Source: Streptomyces griseochromogenes
Lineage (GTDB): Bacteria; Actinomycetota; Actinomycetes; Streptomycetales; Streptomycetaceae
Length of the DNA: 64,000 nucleotides
Reading direction: 5' to 3'
Assembly: GCF_001542625.1 (NCBI RefSeq)
Contig: NZ_CP016279.1
Span: forward strand, 8,370,001 to 8,434,000
The notes beneath the pieces were generated by a model that was not told the DNA's origin, did not search any database, and saw only the letters and a program-made list of their open reading frames with translations. Each line of letters starts with the position of its first letter. Position 1 is the first letter of the stretch. The position numbers and the translations under genes were made by a program. This document shows, in pieces, positions 14,746-22,987 of this stretch.

Positions 14746-16572
14746 TTGCCGAGCAGGTCTTCCGCGCGCCTCGCCGCGCTCACCGTCGCCGCCGTCTGCA
14801 GCGCGACGTCCGCAGTCGTCCTCACCTCGCCGGCCCACGCCGACTCGGTGCGCATCCACGACGTCCAGGGAACGACCCGAATATCGCCGTACGCGGGCCA
14901 GAAGGTCACGGACGTCCCCGGCGTCGTCACGGCCACGCGCACCTACGGGTCCTCCAGGGGTTTCTGGATCCAGGACCCGACGCCGGACGACGACCCGGCC
15001 ACCAGTGAGGGCGTGTTCGTCTTCACCAGCTCCACGCCGAAGGTCGCGGTCGGCGACTCGGTCACGGTGACCGGCACGGTCTCCGAGTACGTCCCGGGCG
15101 GTACCTCCTCCGGCAACCAGTCGGTGACGGAGATCACCAAGCCGACGGTCACCACCGTCTCCACCGGCAACGCGCTCCCGGCGCCGGTCGTGATCGGCAA
15201 GGACTCCGTGCCGGACGAGTACGCCCCCAGCGGCGACACGGCCGCGAACGGCTCGATCAACGGCCTGTCCCTGGACCCGTCGAGGTACGCCCTGGACTAC
15301 TACGAGTCCCTGGAGGGCATGAACGTCCAGGTCGCCGACGCCCGCGTGGTCACCGGCACCGACCCGTACAGCGAGCTGTGGGTCACGGTGAAGCCGCGCG
15401 AGCACCGCACCCACCGGGGCGGCACGCTCTACGGCTCCTACGACTCCCAGAACACCGGCCGGCTGCAGGTCCAGTCGCTGGGCGCGACCGCCGACTTCCC
15501 GAAGGCGAACGTCGGCGACACCCTGGAGGGCGCCACGACGGGCCCGCTGGACTTCAACCAGTTCGGCGGCTACGCCCTGGTCGCGAGCAAGCTCGGCACG
15601 CTGAAGAGCGGCGGTCTGCAGCGGGAGACCACGCAGAAGCAGGCGCGCGGCGAGCTGGCGGTGGCGACGTACAACGTCGAGAACCTCGACCCGTCGGACG
15701 CCACCTTCGACCAGCACGCCGCCGCGATCGTGAACAACCTGCAGTCGCCGGACATCGTGTCCCTGGAGGAGATCCAGGACAACAACGGTGCGAAGGACGA
15801 CGGCACGGTCGACGCGAGCCAGACCGTGAACAAGCTGATCGACGCGATCGTCGCGGCGGGCGGCCCGAAGTACGACTGGCGCTCGATCAACCCGGTCAAC
15901 GACCAGGACGGCGGCGAGCCGGGCGGCAACATCCGCCAGGTGTTCCTGTTCAACCCCGAGCGGGTGTCCTTCGTGGACCGTCCGGGCGGCGACTCCACCA
16001 CCGCCGTCGGTGTCACCAAGGTGAACGGCAAGGCGCAGCTGACCGTCTCGCCGGGCCGGATCGACCCGGCGAACGAGGCCTGGAAGAACAGCCGCAAGCC
16101 GCTGGCCGGCGAGTTCGTCTTCCGCGGCCGGACCGTCTTCGTGATCGCCAATCACCTCAACTCCAAGGGCGGCGACCAGGGTCTGACCTCGCAGTACCAG
16201 CCGCCGGTGCGCGGCTCGGAGGTCCAGCGCCACGCGCAGGCGACCGAGGTGAACGCGTTCGTCAAGGACATCCTGTCCGTGCAGAAGAACGCGGACGTCA
16301 TCGCGCTCGGCGACATGAACGACTTCGAGTTCTCCGGGACCGCGAAGATCCTCGAAGGCGACGGCGAGCTGTGGTCGGCGATCAAGTCGCTGCCGAAGAG
16401 CGAGCGCTACACCTACGACTACCAGGGCAACGAGCAGGTTCTGGACCAGATCCTGATCAGCCCGGCGATCCGGCGCGGCTGCGACTTCGAGTACGACAGC
16501 GTGCACGTCAACTCGGAGTTCAACGACCAGATCAGCGACCACGACCCGCAGGTGCTGCGGTTCCGTCCGTAA
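14746..16572 (+). CDS. Secreted endonuclease/exonuclease/phosphatase-family nuclease
   Basis: A 608-residue exported protein. The start is taken as TTG at 14746, which has a GGAGGG site 6 bases upstream and begins directly at a Sec signal peptide (PSRSSARLAALTVAAVC...PAHA). An N-terminal OB-like domain (about 35-300) precedes an EEP nuclease domain (about 305-607) with ATYNVENL, SLEEIQD, ANHLNSKGGD, GDMNDFE, DQILIS and the catalytic SDHDPQ. Such ExeM-like enzymes degrade extracellular DNA/RNA and feed phosphate scavenging. A single GTTCACTCTGC at 14648-14658 resembles one PHO unit, but no second unit follows. Confidence 0.88.
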   Translation: MPSRSSARLAALTVAAVCSATSAVVLTSPAHADSVRIHDVQGTTRISPYAGQKVTDVPGVVTATRTYGSSRGFWIQDPTPDDDPATSEGVFVFTSSTPKVAVGDSVTVTGTVSEYVPGGTSSGNQSVTEITKPTVTTVSTGNALPAPVVIGKDSVPDEYAPSGDTAANGSINGLSLDPSRYALDYYESLEGMNVQVADARVVTGTDPYSELWVTVKPREHRTHRGGTLYGSYDSQNTGRLQVQSLGATADFPKANVGDTLEGATTGPLDFNQFGGYALVASKLGTLKSGGLQRETTQKQARGELAVATYNVENLDPSDATFDQHAAAIVNNLQSPDIVSLEEIQDNNGAKDDGTVDASQTVNKLIDAIVAAGGPKYDWRSINPVNDQDGGEPGGNIRQVFLFNPERVSFVDRPGGDSTTAVGVTKVNGKAQLTVSPGRIDPANEAWKNSRKPLAGEFVFRGRTVFVIANHLNSKGGDQGLTSQYQPPVRGSEVQRHAQATEVNAFVKDILSVQKNADVIALGDMNDFEFSGTAKILEGDGELWSAIKSLPKSERYTYDYQGNEQVLDQILISPAIRRGCDFEYDSVHVNSEFNDQISDHDPQVLRFRP

Positions 16573-16579
16573 CTCCCGC

Positions 16580-17317
16580 TCAGGACTGGCTGAACACGCC
16601 GTTCAGCCAGTCCTGCCAGGCGCTCTCGTTCGCCTCGGCGTCGGCGTCCGGCGCGAAGTCGTGGACGCTGATGCCGACCGGGACGCCCCAGTGGCCGCGT
16701 CCGAAGAAGCGGATGAGGGCGTTGTCGGTGCGCAGCCCGATGAAGTACGGGTTGCGGTAGTCGAGCACGGCGTCCAGGGTCCGCCCGCCGGGGCCCTGGA
16801 CGATGACCTTCGTACCCGCGGCCGCGTCGTCCGCGAGGCCGAGGGCGTGACCGACGGCGGCGAGGGCCCGCGGGGTCTGCGAGGCCACGGGCCCCTGCAG
16901 CTGGGCGAAGGTGACCGGGCGGGGCGCGAAGTGCGTGAGGTACTCGCACAGGGTGTGCAGATAGAAGTTGGTGTGCTTGCTCGCGCCGTCGTACTGGTTG
17001 TTCCAGTCGTCGGTGAAGATGCCGCTGTGCACATAGCGCACCCAGGCGCGGCGGCCCTCGTCGCGCGGCTCGATGGTGTAGTCGAGCTGGTTGACGGACT
17101 GGACCGGGAAGCCGACGTCCTCGCTGCGGTTGGTGTAGCGGTGGGGCGGGTCCCAGGCGGTGACGGTGGATCCGAAGGGTCCGCTGCCACCCACCCGGGG
17201 CTCGGGCGGGTCCATCGGCCACAGGTATCCACCGGTTCCGGTGGTGACGGCCTCCCAGACCTTCTCGGGCGGGACGTCGACCTCGAACTCGCGGACGATC
17301 TCGAATTCCTTGGACAT
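16580..17317 (-). CDS. SRPBCC (AHSA1-like) domain protein
   Basis: A 245-residue protein with a START/Bet v1-like ligand-binding fold: FEIVREFEVDVPPEKVWEAVTTGTGGYLWPM at the N-terminus is the classical first strand and helix of activator-of-Hsp90-like SRPBCC proteins. Ligand unknown. It starts 27 bases after the ArsR-type regulator gene and is almost certainly in its operon. ArsR/SRPBCC pairs are common in actinobacteria. The last 11 codons are built from a perfect inverted repeat (see the terminator at 16583-16613). Confidence 0.82.
   Translation of the reverse strand: MSKEFEIVREFEVDVPPEKVWEAVTTGTGGYLWPMDPPEPRVGGSGPFGSTVTAWDPPHRYTNRSEDVGFPVQSVNQLDYTIEPRDEGRRAWVRYVHSGIFTDDWNNQYDGASKHTNFYLHTLCEYLTHFAPRPVTFAQLQGPVASQTPRALAAVGHALGLADDAAAGTKVIVQGPGGRTLDAVLDYRNPYFIGLRTDNALIRFFGRGHWGVPVGISVHDFAPDADAEANESAWQDWLNGVFSQS
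16583..16613. terminator. Bidirectional stem-loop overlapping the end of a coding region
   Basis: 13 bp pair perfectly (16583-16595 with 16601-16613) around a 5-base loop ACGCC. It sits between the convergent nuclease and SRPBCC genes, but inside the last codons of the SRPBCC gene (DWLNGVFSQS), whose stop is at 16580. Confidence 0.7.
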
Positions 17318-17343
17318 GGCGGGGCTCTCCTGCTCGAAAAGGC

Positions 17344-17949
17344 TTACTGGGGGTCGAGTTCGGGCTGGTCCTTGACCGTGGGATGGAGGGCCACGACGAT
17401 CCGGTGGTCGCGGCCGCCCTCGGCGTCGGGGGCGTCGTACTTGCGGATCAGGGCGCTCACGCCCGCCGTCAGCTCCTGCACGAAGGCCGCGCGGTCGGCG
17501 GCGGAGGCGAAGCGGAGCTCGCCGTCCAGGGCGTAGGTCGCCAGCCGTTTGCGGGCCCTGTCGGCGCCGGTGATCAGCGCGCCGACGTCCCGCACCAGAC
17601 GGGCGCCGAGCGCGAGCAGCCAGCGCGCGGAGAGCTGGTCACGGAAGCGGTCCGGATCCGGCTGCACGGGGGCGAGCGCGGCCGGCGAGATGACGTACGA
17701 CGCGGCGGTCGCGCGCATCAGCCGCTCGGTGACGTTGCCCTTGCGGCGCTCCCCGGCCAGCTCCACCAGGCCGTGCCGCTCCAGCGCCTTGAGGTGGTAG
17801 TTCACCTTCTGCCGGGGCAGTCCGACCTGGCCGGCCAGCATGGCGGCGGAGGCCGGCCCGGCGGCCAGCTCTGCGAGCAGCCGGGCTCGTATCGGGTCGA
17901 GCGACACGGCTGCGGCCTCGGGGTCCTCGATCACGGTCACGTCCAGCAT
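17344..17949 (-). CDS. ArsR-family HTH regulator
   Basis: A 201-residue regulator with an N-terminal ArsR-type winged helix (about 14-80: DPIRARLLAELAAGPASAAMLAGQVGLPRQKVNYHLKALERHGLVEL) and a longer helical C-terminus with no cysteine metal site. The start at ATG 17949 has a GGGAGGGTGG site just upstream; the frame stays open to 17994. Followed at 27 bases by the SRPBCC gene, which it likely controls together with itself. Confidence 0.85.
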   Translation of the reverse strand: MLDVTVIEDPEAAAVSLDPIRARLLAELAAGPASAAMLAGQVGLPRQKVNYHLKALERHGLVELAGERRKGNVTERLMRATAASYVISPAALAPVQPDPDRFRDQLSARWLLALGARLVRDVGALITGADRARKRLATYALDGELRFASAADRAAFVQELTAGVSALIRKYDAPDAEGGRDHRIVVALHPTVKDQPELDPQ

Positions 17950-18049
17950 GCGCCCACCCTCCCACCGAAAACTTTTTTTGTCCAGGCGGATCAAGTTGTC
18001 GGTGGGAGGGTGGCGTGAAGCCCCTGGCCTCCGGGGGGACCGGGTGAGG

Positions 18050-18325
18050 TCAGTGGTGCCGGCGGCGCAGCACGCCCACCGTGGCGAGGGCGGCGCCCGC
18101 CGCGCCCGCGACCATCAGGGGGCGCGGGTGCCGGAGTACGGCCTGGGTGGCGCTCGAGCGCAGCTGTACGGTCGCCGCGCCGGCCTTGTCCCTGAGGTCG
18201 GCGGCGCGGGTCAGCGCCCGGCCCTTCACATCGGCCCTGCCGAGCCGGCTCCTGGCCTGCTCGATCTGGTGCCGCAGCTCGTCGGGGCCCTTGGCGCCCG
18301 AGCCGTGCGGGTTCCTGTGCGTCAT
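18050..18325 (-). CDS. DUF3618-like small membrane protein
   Basis: A 91-residue protein: a hydrophilic N-terminus with GPDELRHQIEQARSRLG (the DUF3618 signature region), a charged helix, and one C-terminal membrane segment (PLMVAGAAGAALATVGVL) followed by a positive tail RRRHH. Function unknown. Members of this family often sit beside phage-shock-like or phage-holin-like membrane proteins; here none is adjacent. Confidence 0.7.
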   Translation of the reverse strand: MTHRNPHGSGAKGPDELRHQIEQARSRLGRADVKGRALTRAADLRDKAGAATVQLRSSATQAVLRHPRPLMVAGAAGAALATVGVLRRRHH

Positions 18326-18422
18326 CGCTGTGCCCTTTCCCTGATCGCGTCCGGCCGGACGCGTCCGATCGCGGTGTGGAGCCTCCTCTCGGCATGGAAT
18401 CCGGGTACCCCGGCCGGGACCG

Positions 18423-19118
18423 TCAGTCCCGCTCCGCTCCCCCGGCGCCGCGTTCGCCGAGGCGGGCGAGTTGGGTCTGGAACCAGTCGAGGCGCGCCTG
18501 CAACAGGGCGGCCTCGGCGACGAGTTCTGGTACGCCGGGCTCCCCTTCGGCCGGCAAGTCGGCGGGCGGGACCGCCGCGGGGCCGCCGCCCGCGACCACC
18601 CGCAGCCCCTCACCGGCCAGCCGGGCGAATCCGGCGAGCGAGACGGAGGCACGACCGCGCACACAGGGCGCGCAGGCGGGCGCGAGGGCCCGCCAGCCGG
18701 GCCTGCCCCAGCCCGCGTCGGCGAGCGCGCCCGCGGTGGCGCCGCAGTCGCACGGACCGGGGGCCGCCGTGCGCACGCGCTGCCGGGCGTAGCGGAAACC
18801 GCGCTCGAAGCGGATGTAGGCACCGAGTACGGAGACTTCCAGCAAGGCCGCGGCCCGGTGCTCCGCGGTGCACAGCAGAGCCTCGGCGGCCGTGCGGTCG
18901 TGCACGCAGTGGAAGCCGCAGTCGCACAGGCGCGCGGGCGGGCGGTGCCTGCGCCCGTAGACGCAGGAGGCGTCGTCGAGCACGCCGTACGGCAGCGCGC
19001 CGCCCAGTGACACACCGGTGAACCCGGCCCGGGTGCCGTCCTGGGACAGCACCGGGTGGGCGATCTTGTAACCGGTCGGCGGCTCCGTCGGGCGTTCCAC
19101 CGGGAGCCGCAGCCTCAT
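18423..19118 (-). CDS. Hypothetical Cys-rich protein
   Basis: A 231-residue protein that I cannot assign. The first half holds several Cys/His clusters (CDCGFHCVHD, PCDCGATAG, CAPCVRG) that could bind zinc. The C-terminal part is a helical, coiled-coil-like segment (ELVAEAALLQARLDWFQTQLARLGERG). No signal peptide. The start ATG 19118 overlaps the stop of the upstream 46-residue ORF by ATGA, so the two are translationally coupled. Confidence 0.7.
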   Translation of the reverse strand: MRLRLPVERPTEPPTGYKIAHPVLSQDGTRAGFTGVSLGGALPYGVLDDASCVYGRRHRPPARLCDCGFHCVHDRTAAEALLCTAEHRAAALLEVSVLGAYIRFERGFRYARQRVRTAAPGPCDCGATAGALADAGWGRPGWRALAPACAPCVRGRASVSLAGFARLAGEGLRVVAGGGPAAVPPADLPAEGEPGVPELVAEAALLQARLDWFQTQLARLGERGAGGAERD

Positions 19119-19255
19119 CGGGCCGCCGGTACCTCTTCGCGGGCCGGCTCGGCCGGGGCGGTGAGGGTGATCTCCTCGGGGAGTCGCGGCTCCTCCTCGT
19201 GGGCGAGCGGCCGCTCCTCGGCGACTCCGATGGCCAGTGCCTTGCCGAGCTTCAT
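19115..19255 (-). CDS. Small acidic ORF coupled to the Cys-rich protein
   Basis: 46 codons: MKLGKALAIGVAEE, then an acidic Pro/Glu-rich stretch and a tail EEVPAAR. It has a GGGAGG site 4 bases before the ATG and an ATGA overlap with the next gene, both typical of genuine small genes. Function unknown. Confidence 0.55.
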   Translation of the reverse strand: MKLGKALAIGVAEERPLAHEEEPRLPEEITLTAPAEPAREEVPAAR

Positions 19256-19360
19256 GGTGCCTCCCATGACCGACGACGATGACCGTCCCGGCCCATAGTG
19301 ACCCATGAAGGGCCGAGTTGGACACAGGGACTTCGGCCGCCTCGCCCAACCCATCAGCAA

Positions 19361-19392
19361 TACTTAGCAATATCTCGTAGAAGAATTAAGTA
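19361..19392 (+). promoter_or_regulatory. AT-rich promoter/operator region of dapA-like gene
   Basis: TACTTA (19361-19366) and TAAGTA (19387-19392) form an inverted repeat with 20 bases between. AGCAATA is also repeated directly at 10-base spacing (19356 and 19366). This is the most AT-rich stretch in the neighbourhood and lies 34 bases before the ATG at 19426. The role as operator is a guess. Confidence 0.3.
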
Positions 19393-19425
19393 GTGCTTCA
19401 GTGTTGTGCTGCCGAGACTACTCTC

Positions 19426-20319
19426 ATGACGAACCGACGCAAGCCCTTCGGACGCACCCTGTGCGCGATGATCACCCCGTTCACCGAGACGGGCACGCTC
19501 GACCTGGAAGGTGCTCGGCAGCTGGCCGGCCACTTGGTGGCGCGGGGCTGCGACGGGCTGGTCCTGAACGGCACCACGGGCGAATCGCCGACCACCTCCG
19601 ACGCGGAGAAGGCGGAGCTGATCGCGGCCGTCCGGGAGGCGGTCGGCGAGGGCGTCGCGCTGGTGGCGGGCGTGGGCACCGCCGACACGCGGCACACCGT
19701 CGAGGCCGCCCTCGCGGCCGAGAAGGCGGGCGCCGACGGTGTGCTGGTGGTGACGCCGTACTACAGCAGGCCGCCGCAGGAGGCGGTGGAGGCGCACTTC
19801 CGTCAGGTCGCCGACGCCGCCGGTCTGCCGGTGATGCTCTACGACATCCCGGGCCGCACCGGCACCCGGATCGAGCCCGAGACGATGATCCGCCTCGCGG
19901 AACACCCGCGGATCGTGGCGGTCAAGGACTGCTCCTACGATTTCCTCGGTACCCAGAAGGTGCTGGCACGCACGGACCTGGCGTACTACGCGGGCTGTGA
20001 CGAGCACATCCTCGCGCTGTACGCGGTGGGCGCGGCCGGGTGCGTGAGCACGGTCGCCAACGCCGTGCCGGGCCATGTCGCCGCGATCCTCGACGCGTTC
20101 GACGCGGGCGAGACGGCCCGCGCGGCCGAACTGCAGCTGCGGGCCATGCCGTTCATCGAGGCGATGATGGGCGCGGGCCTGCCCGGCACGGTCACCGTCA
20201 AGGCCCTGCTGCCCGCACTCGGCCTGCCCGCCGGCCCGGTGCGCGCCCCGCTGCTGCCCGCCGGCCGGGAGACGGCCGACGGGCTGCTGGCGCTGCACGA
20301 GGAGCTGACGGCGGTGTGA
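19426..20319 (+). CDS. dapA: 4-hydroxy-tetrahydrodipicolinate synthase (DapA family)
   Basis: A 297-residue (beta/alpha)8 aldolase. The class I signature is complete: NGTTGES, the catalytic Tyr in YDIPGRTG with its Arg carboxylate clamp, TPYYSRPP, and the Schiff-base lysine in VAVKDCS (Lys167). It would condense pyruvate with aspartate semialdehyde in lysine/diaminopimelate synthesis. The dapD gene is 2.7 kb away. Streptomyces carry several paralogues, some acting on sugar acids, so the substrate is probable rather than certain. The ATG at 19426 has no clear ribosome-binding site. The stop abuts that of the convergent gene with no spacer. Confidence 0.82.
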   Translation: MTNRRKPFGRTLCAMITPFTETGTLDLEGARQLAGHLVARGCDGLVLNGTTGESPTTSDAEKAELIAAVREAVGEGVALVAGVGTADTRHTVEAALAAEKAGADGVLVVTPYYSRPPQEAVEAHFRQVADAAGLPVMLYDIPGRTGTRIEPETMIRLAEHPRIVAVKDCSYDFLGTQKVLARTDLAYYAGCDEHILALYAVGAAGCVSTVANAVPGHVAAILDAFDAGETARAAELQLRAMPFIEAMMGAGLPGTVTVKALLPALGLPAGPVRAPLLPAGRETADGLLALHEELTAV

Positions 20320-21552
20320 TCAGCGGTCCGCGAAGACCGGCTGCCAGTACCCGGAGGCGTCGTCCATGTCCCGCTTCTGGTAACCGCTGAGCGGGACCAC
20401 CTTCGCGCTGCCGATCGTGACCAGCACGAGCCGGGGCCGGTACCGCTCCTCGTGCGGGTCCCGCTCCCAGGCGATGAGCCGCTTGTCGTCCGCCCAGGCG
20501 AGCAGCTCCGCCCCGCGCACCCGGGTGATCTCCTTGCCGGTCAGCGGATCGCGGATCGAGGAGTAGGAGGTGCCGTGCGGCTCCGCCACCAGCCCCCAGG
20601 CCGCGAGCCGCCCGTCCGGGGACAGCCGGGCACTCACGTCCCACCTCAGACGGCGCTCGTTCCCGGGCGCGGCGACTTTGCGGCCCGTGACGTCGTAGAA
20701 CTGCTCCATTCCGTCCCGGGGGCCCACGACGCGCCCGTACAGCAGGTCGCCGGCGCGGCCGAAGGCGAAGTCCTCCCGGCCCTGGACGGCCCGGTCGGGC
20801 GCGACACGGGCCCAGGTCCCCCTGCCGGAGGCCACGTCCAGCACCTCGAAGCCGGTCCGGGGTGTGGACCCGAACCGCGGACCCCACGTAAAGCGGCCCG
20901 TGTGCGCGTCGGTGATCTTTACGAAGATGTCGGGATTCCCGCTGTACGTCGTGGCGACCAGCCTGCGGCCGTCAGCCGAGAAGGCGAGCCCCCCGACGGC
21001 GTGGGACACCGGGATCCACCGCTCGACCTCCCCCGTCGCGAGGTCGAGCAGGCCGATGCGGGCGGCGGGCAGCTCGCGCTCCAGCACGGCGGCGGTCCTC
21101 AGACCCGGGGCGACGGCCACGACCGACCAGCGGGCGTCCTTCTCGTACCGGCCGGTCCCGGGGTTCAGCAGCCAGTACGTGCGCTCGCCGACCGCGAGGT
21201 CGGCGGACTGCCGCACGGTCCGGGTCGTGTAGTACGCGGCCAGCGCCGACCGTCCGGCCGCGATCAGGTCGCGCGGCGGCGACTGGTCCGGCCGGGCGGA
21301 CACCGCACCGGAGTGGAGCACGCTCGAGGGCCGTTCGTCGCCCTTGCCCGAGTGCGGCAGGGGCGCCCCGGCCGTCACGGCGACCAGCGCGACGGCGGCC
21401 GCGGCGGCGGTGACCCCCGCGGCGGCCGCGAACCGGCGGGCGCGTCGGCGCCGCCGGGCGGCCAGTACCCGCTCGACGAACCCCGGGCCGGGCGGCGGCT
21501 GCTCGCAGGCCTGCTCCCACAGGGCGTCGCTCAGCAGTTCCTCGATCTTCAC
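20320..21552 (-). CDS. Membrane-anchored propeller-like protein, sigma factor partner
   Basis: A 410-residue protein. A cytoplasmic N-terminus of about 40 residues (EELLSDALWEQACEQPPPGPGFVERVL and a basic ARRRRRARR) leads into one membrane segment (about 41-62). An extracytoplasmic domain with WD40/TolB-like blades follows (GLAFSADGRRLVATTY, SARLSPDGRLAAWGLV). Its ATG overlaps the stop of the SigE-type sigma factor gene. That layout suggests an anti-sigma factor or sensor for the sigma factor, but no ZAS zinc motif (HxxxCxxC) is seen. Confidence 0.72.
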   Translation of the reverse strand: MKIEELLSDALWEQACEQPPPGPGFVERVLAARRRRRARRFAAAAGVTAAAAAVALVAVTAGAPLPHSGKGDERPSSVLHSGAVSARPDQSPPRDLIAAGRSALAAYYTTRTVRQSADLAVGERTYWLLNPGTGRYEKDARWSVVAVAPGLRTAAVLERELPAARIGLLDLATGEVERWIPVSHAVGGLAFSADGRRLVATTYSGNPDIFVKITDAHTGRFTWGPRFGSTPRTGFEVLDVASGRGTWARVAPDRAVQGREDFAFGRAGDLLYGRVVGPRDGMEQFYDVTGRKVAAPGNERRLRWDVSARLSPDGRLAAWGLVAEPHGTSYSSIRDPLTGKEITRVRGAELLAWADDKRLIAWERDPHEERYRPRLVLVTIGSAKVVPLSGYQKRDMDDASGYWQPVFADR

Positions 21553-22109
21553 GAACGCACCTCCACGGGCGAGAAGTCACGGGACGGCCGCCGCTCGGCG
21601 CCGCTGTCCCGGCCGAACACGGCCAGCTCCGGCGCGAGCGTGCGCAGCCGGGCCAGGGAACGATGGGTGGTGGACCGTACGGTGCCCACCGAGCAGCCCA
21701 GCAGCCGGGCCACGTCGGCCTCGGGCAGGTCCTCGAAGTACCGCAGCACCAGCACGGTGCGCTGGCGGGCGGTGAGCCGGGACAGGGCCGTGCGCAGCAC
21801 GAGCCGCAGCTCGGCGGCGCCGGACGCGTCCGGCGCCGTGGGGGCCTCCGGCAGCTCGGCGACCGTGACCTCGCGCCGCGGCCACTTCAGCCGCCAGCGG
21901 CCGACCTGCTGCCGATAGAGGATCCGCCGGACGTAGGCCTCCGGTTGGTCGATCCGCTGCCAGCGCCCGGCCGCCTTGACCAGTGCGTTCTGCAGCAGGT
22001 CCTCGGCGGCGTGCCGGTCTCCGCCGGTCAGCAGGACGGCCGTCTTCAGCAGCGCCGACGACCGGCCGGCCACGAACTCCCGGAAACTCTCCTGCGCCTG
22101 GGCATCCAT
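21549..22109 (-). CDS. SigE-family ECF RNA polymerase sigma factor
   Basis: A 186-residue ECF sigma factor. Region 2 is ESFREFVAGRSSALLKTAVLLTGGDRHAAEDLLQNALVKAAGRW; region 4 is LTARQRTVLVLRYFEDLPEADVARLLGCSVGTVRSTTHRSL. Its make-up matches the actinobacterial SigE-like group that is typically followed by a membrane protein, as here (4-base overlap). ATG 22109 has AAGG 5 bases upstream; GTG 22115 is an alternative. Confidence 0.88.
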   Translation of the reverse strand: MDAQAQESFREFVAGRSSALLKTAVLLTGGDRHAAEDLLQNALVKAAGRWQRIDQPEAYVRRILYRQQVGRWRLKWPRREVTVAELPEAPTAPDASGAAELRLVLRTALSRLTARQRTVLVLRYFEDLPEADVARLLGCSVGTVRSTTHRSLARLRTLAPELAVFGRDSGAERRPSRDFSPVEVRS

Positions 22110-22249
22110 CGTCACCTTCTCTTCCCCCGGGCCGACCCGCTGTCGGAGCCCCGCATCCCCGCTGACGCGTGGGCGAGTGCGCCGCTATGCCTGCCCGGCG
22201 GAAAAAAATCTCCGCGCCCCGCCCGCCCCGCGCACCCTACGGTGAGCTC

Positions 22250-22759
22250 GTGAGCCATCCCTTGTTGTTCCTGGACGTCGACGGCCCCCTCAACCCGTAC
22301 GCGGCCCGGCCGGAGCGCCGCCCCGAGGGCTACACGACGATCAGGGCGGACCTGCATGCGCGCCGCCCCCTGCGGGTGTGGCTGAATCCGTCCCACGGCC
22401 CGGCGTTGCTGTCGCTCGACTACGAGCTGTGCTGGGCGACGACCTGGATGGCCGAGGCCAACCGCTGGATCGCGCCGGTCCTCGGCCTGGGGGTGCTGCC
22501 GTACGTCGACTTCGGCGCCGATCTCTTCGCCGAGCGGCCGGACGGGGTGCACTGGAAGACGGAGGCGATCGTCAGGCATGCCGCGGGCCGGCCGTTCGCG
22601 TGGGTGGACGACGAACAGGGCCCGGCGGACACCGCCTATGTGGCGACGCACCATCCCGGACCGGCTCTGCTGCACCACGTCGACCCGAGAGTCGGCCTGC
22701 GCACACAGGACTTCACGACGCTGGCGAAGGCCACGGCCGGGCTCGGGACACGTCGGTGA
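22250..22759 (+). CDS. HAD-like hydrolase domain protein
   Basis: A 169-residue protein with HAD motif I near the start (LFLDVDGPLNPYAA; nucleophile Asp9, Asp11) and an acidic motif near the end (FAWVDDEQGP). The cap is minimal. Such short HAD proteins in Streptomyces have no assigned substrate. GTG at 22250 is the likely start: GGTGAG lies just upstream and motif I then sits at the usual N-terminal position. Motif II Thr/Ser and motif III Lys are not clear. Confidence 0.72.
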   Translation: MSHPLLFLDVDGPLNPYAARPERRPEGYTTIRADLHARRPLRVWLNPSHGPALLSLDYELCWATTWMAEANRWIAPVLGLGVLPYVDFGADLFAERPDGVHWKTEAIVRHAAGRPFAWVDDEQGPADTAYVATHHPGPALLHHVDPRVGLRTQDFTTLAKATAGLGTRR

Positions 22760-22867
22760 CGACCCATCGGGCGAAGGAGGCTGGTCGCGTTCTTCCGCAA
22801 GGACGTGATCTTGCCACCGAACCAACAAGTACGGCTGGGTCCGTGGCGACCACGGGTCCAAACGCAC

Positions 22868-22898
22868 GAGCGCCCTCCCAGGCCGTGGAAGGGCGCTC
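22868..22898. terminator. Stem-loop between HAD gene and dapD
   Basis: GAGCGCCCT (22868-22876) pairs with AGGGCGCTC (22890-22898) across a 13-base loop. It lies between two convergent genes and could stop both. The rest of 22760-22987 holds no recognisable gene. Confidence 0.65.
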
Positions 22899-22987
22899 GA
22901 CGATGACCAATGCCGACCACTGCCGACAGCTCGGCAGCGGTCGGAGCGTTGATCGACGAGGCGGCCGCGGGTCATGGCCGCCGATGG

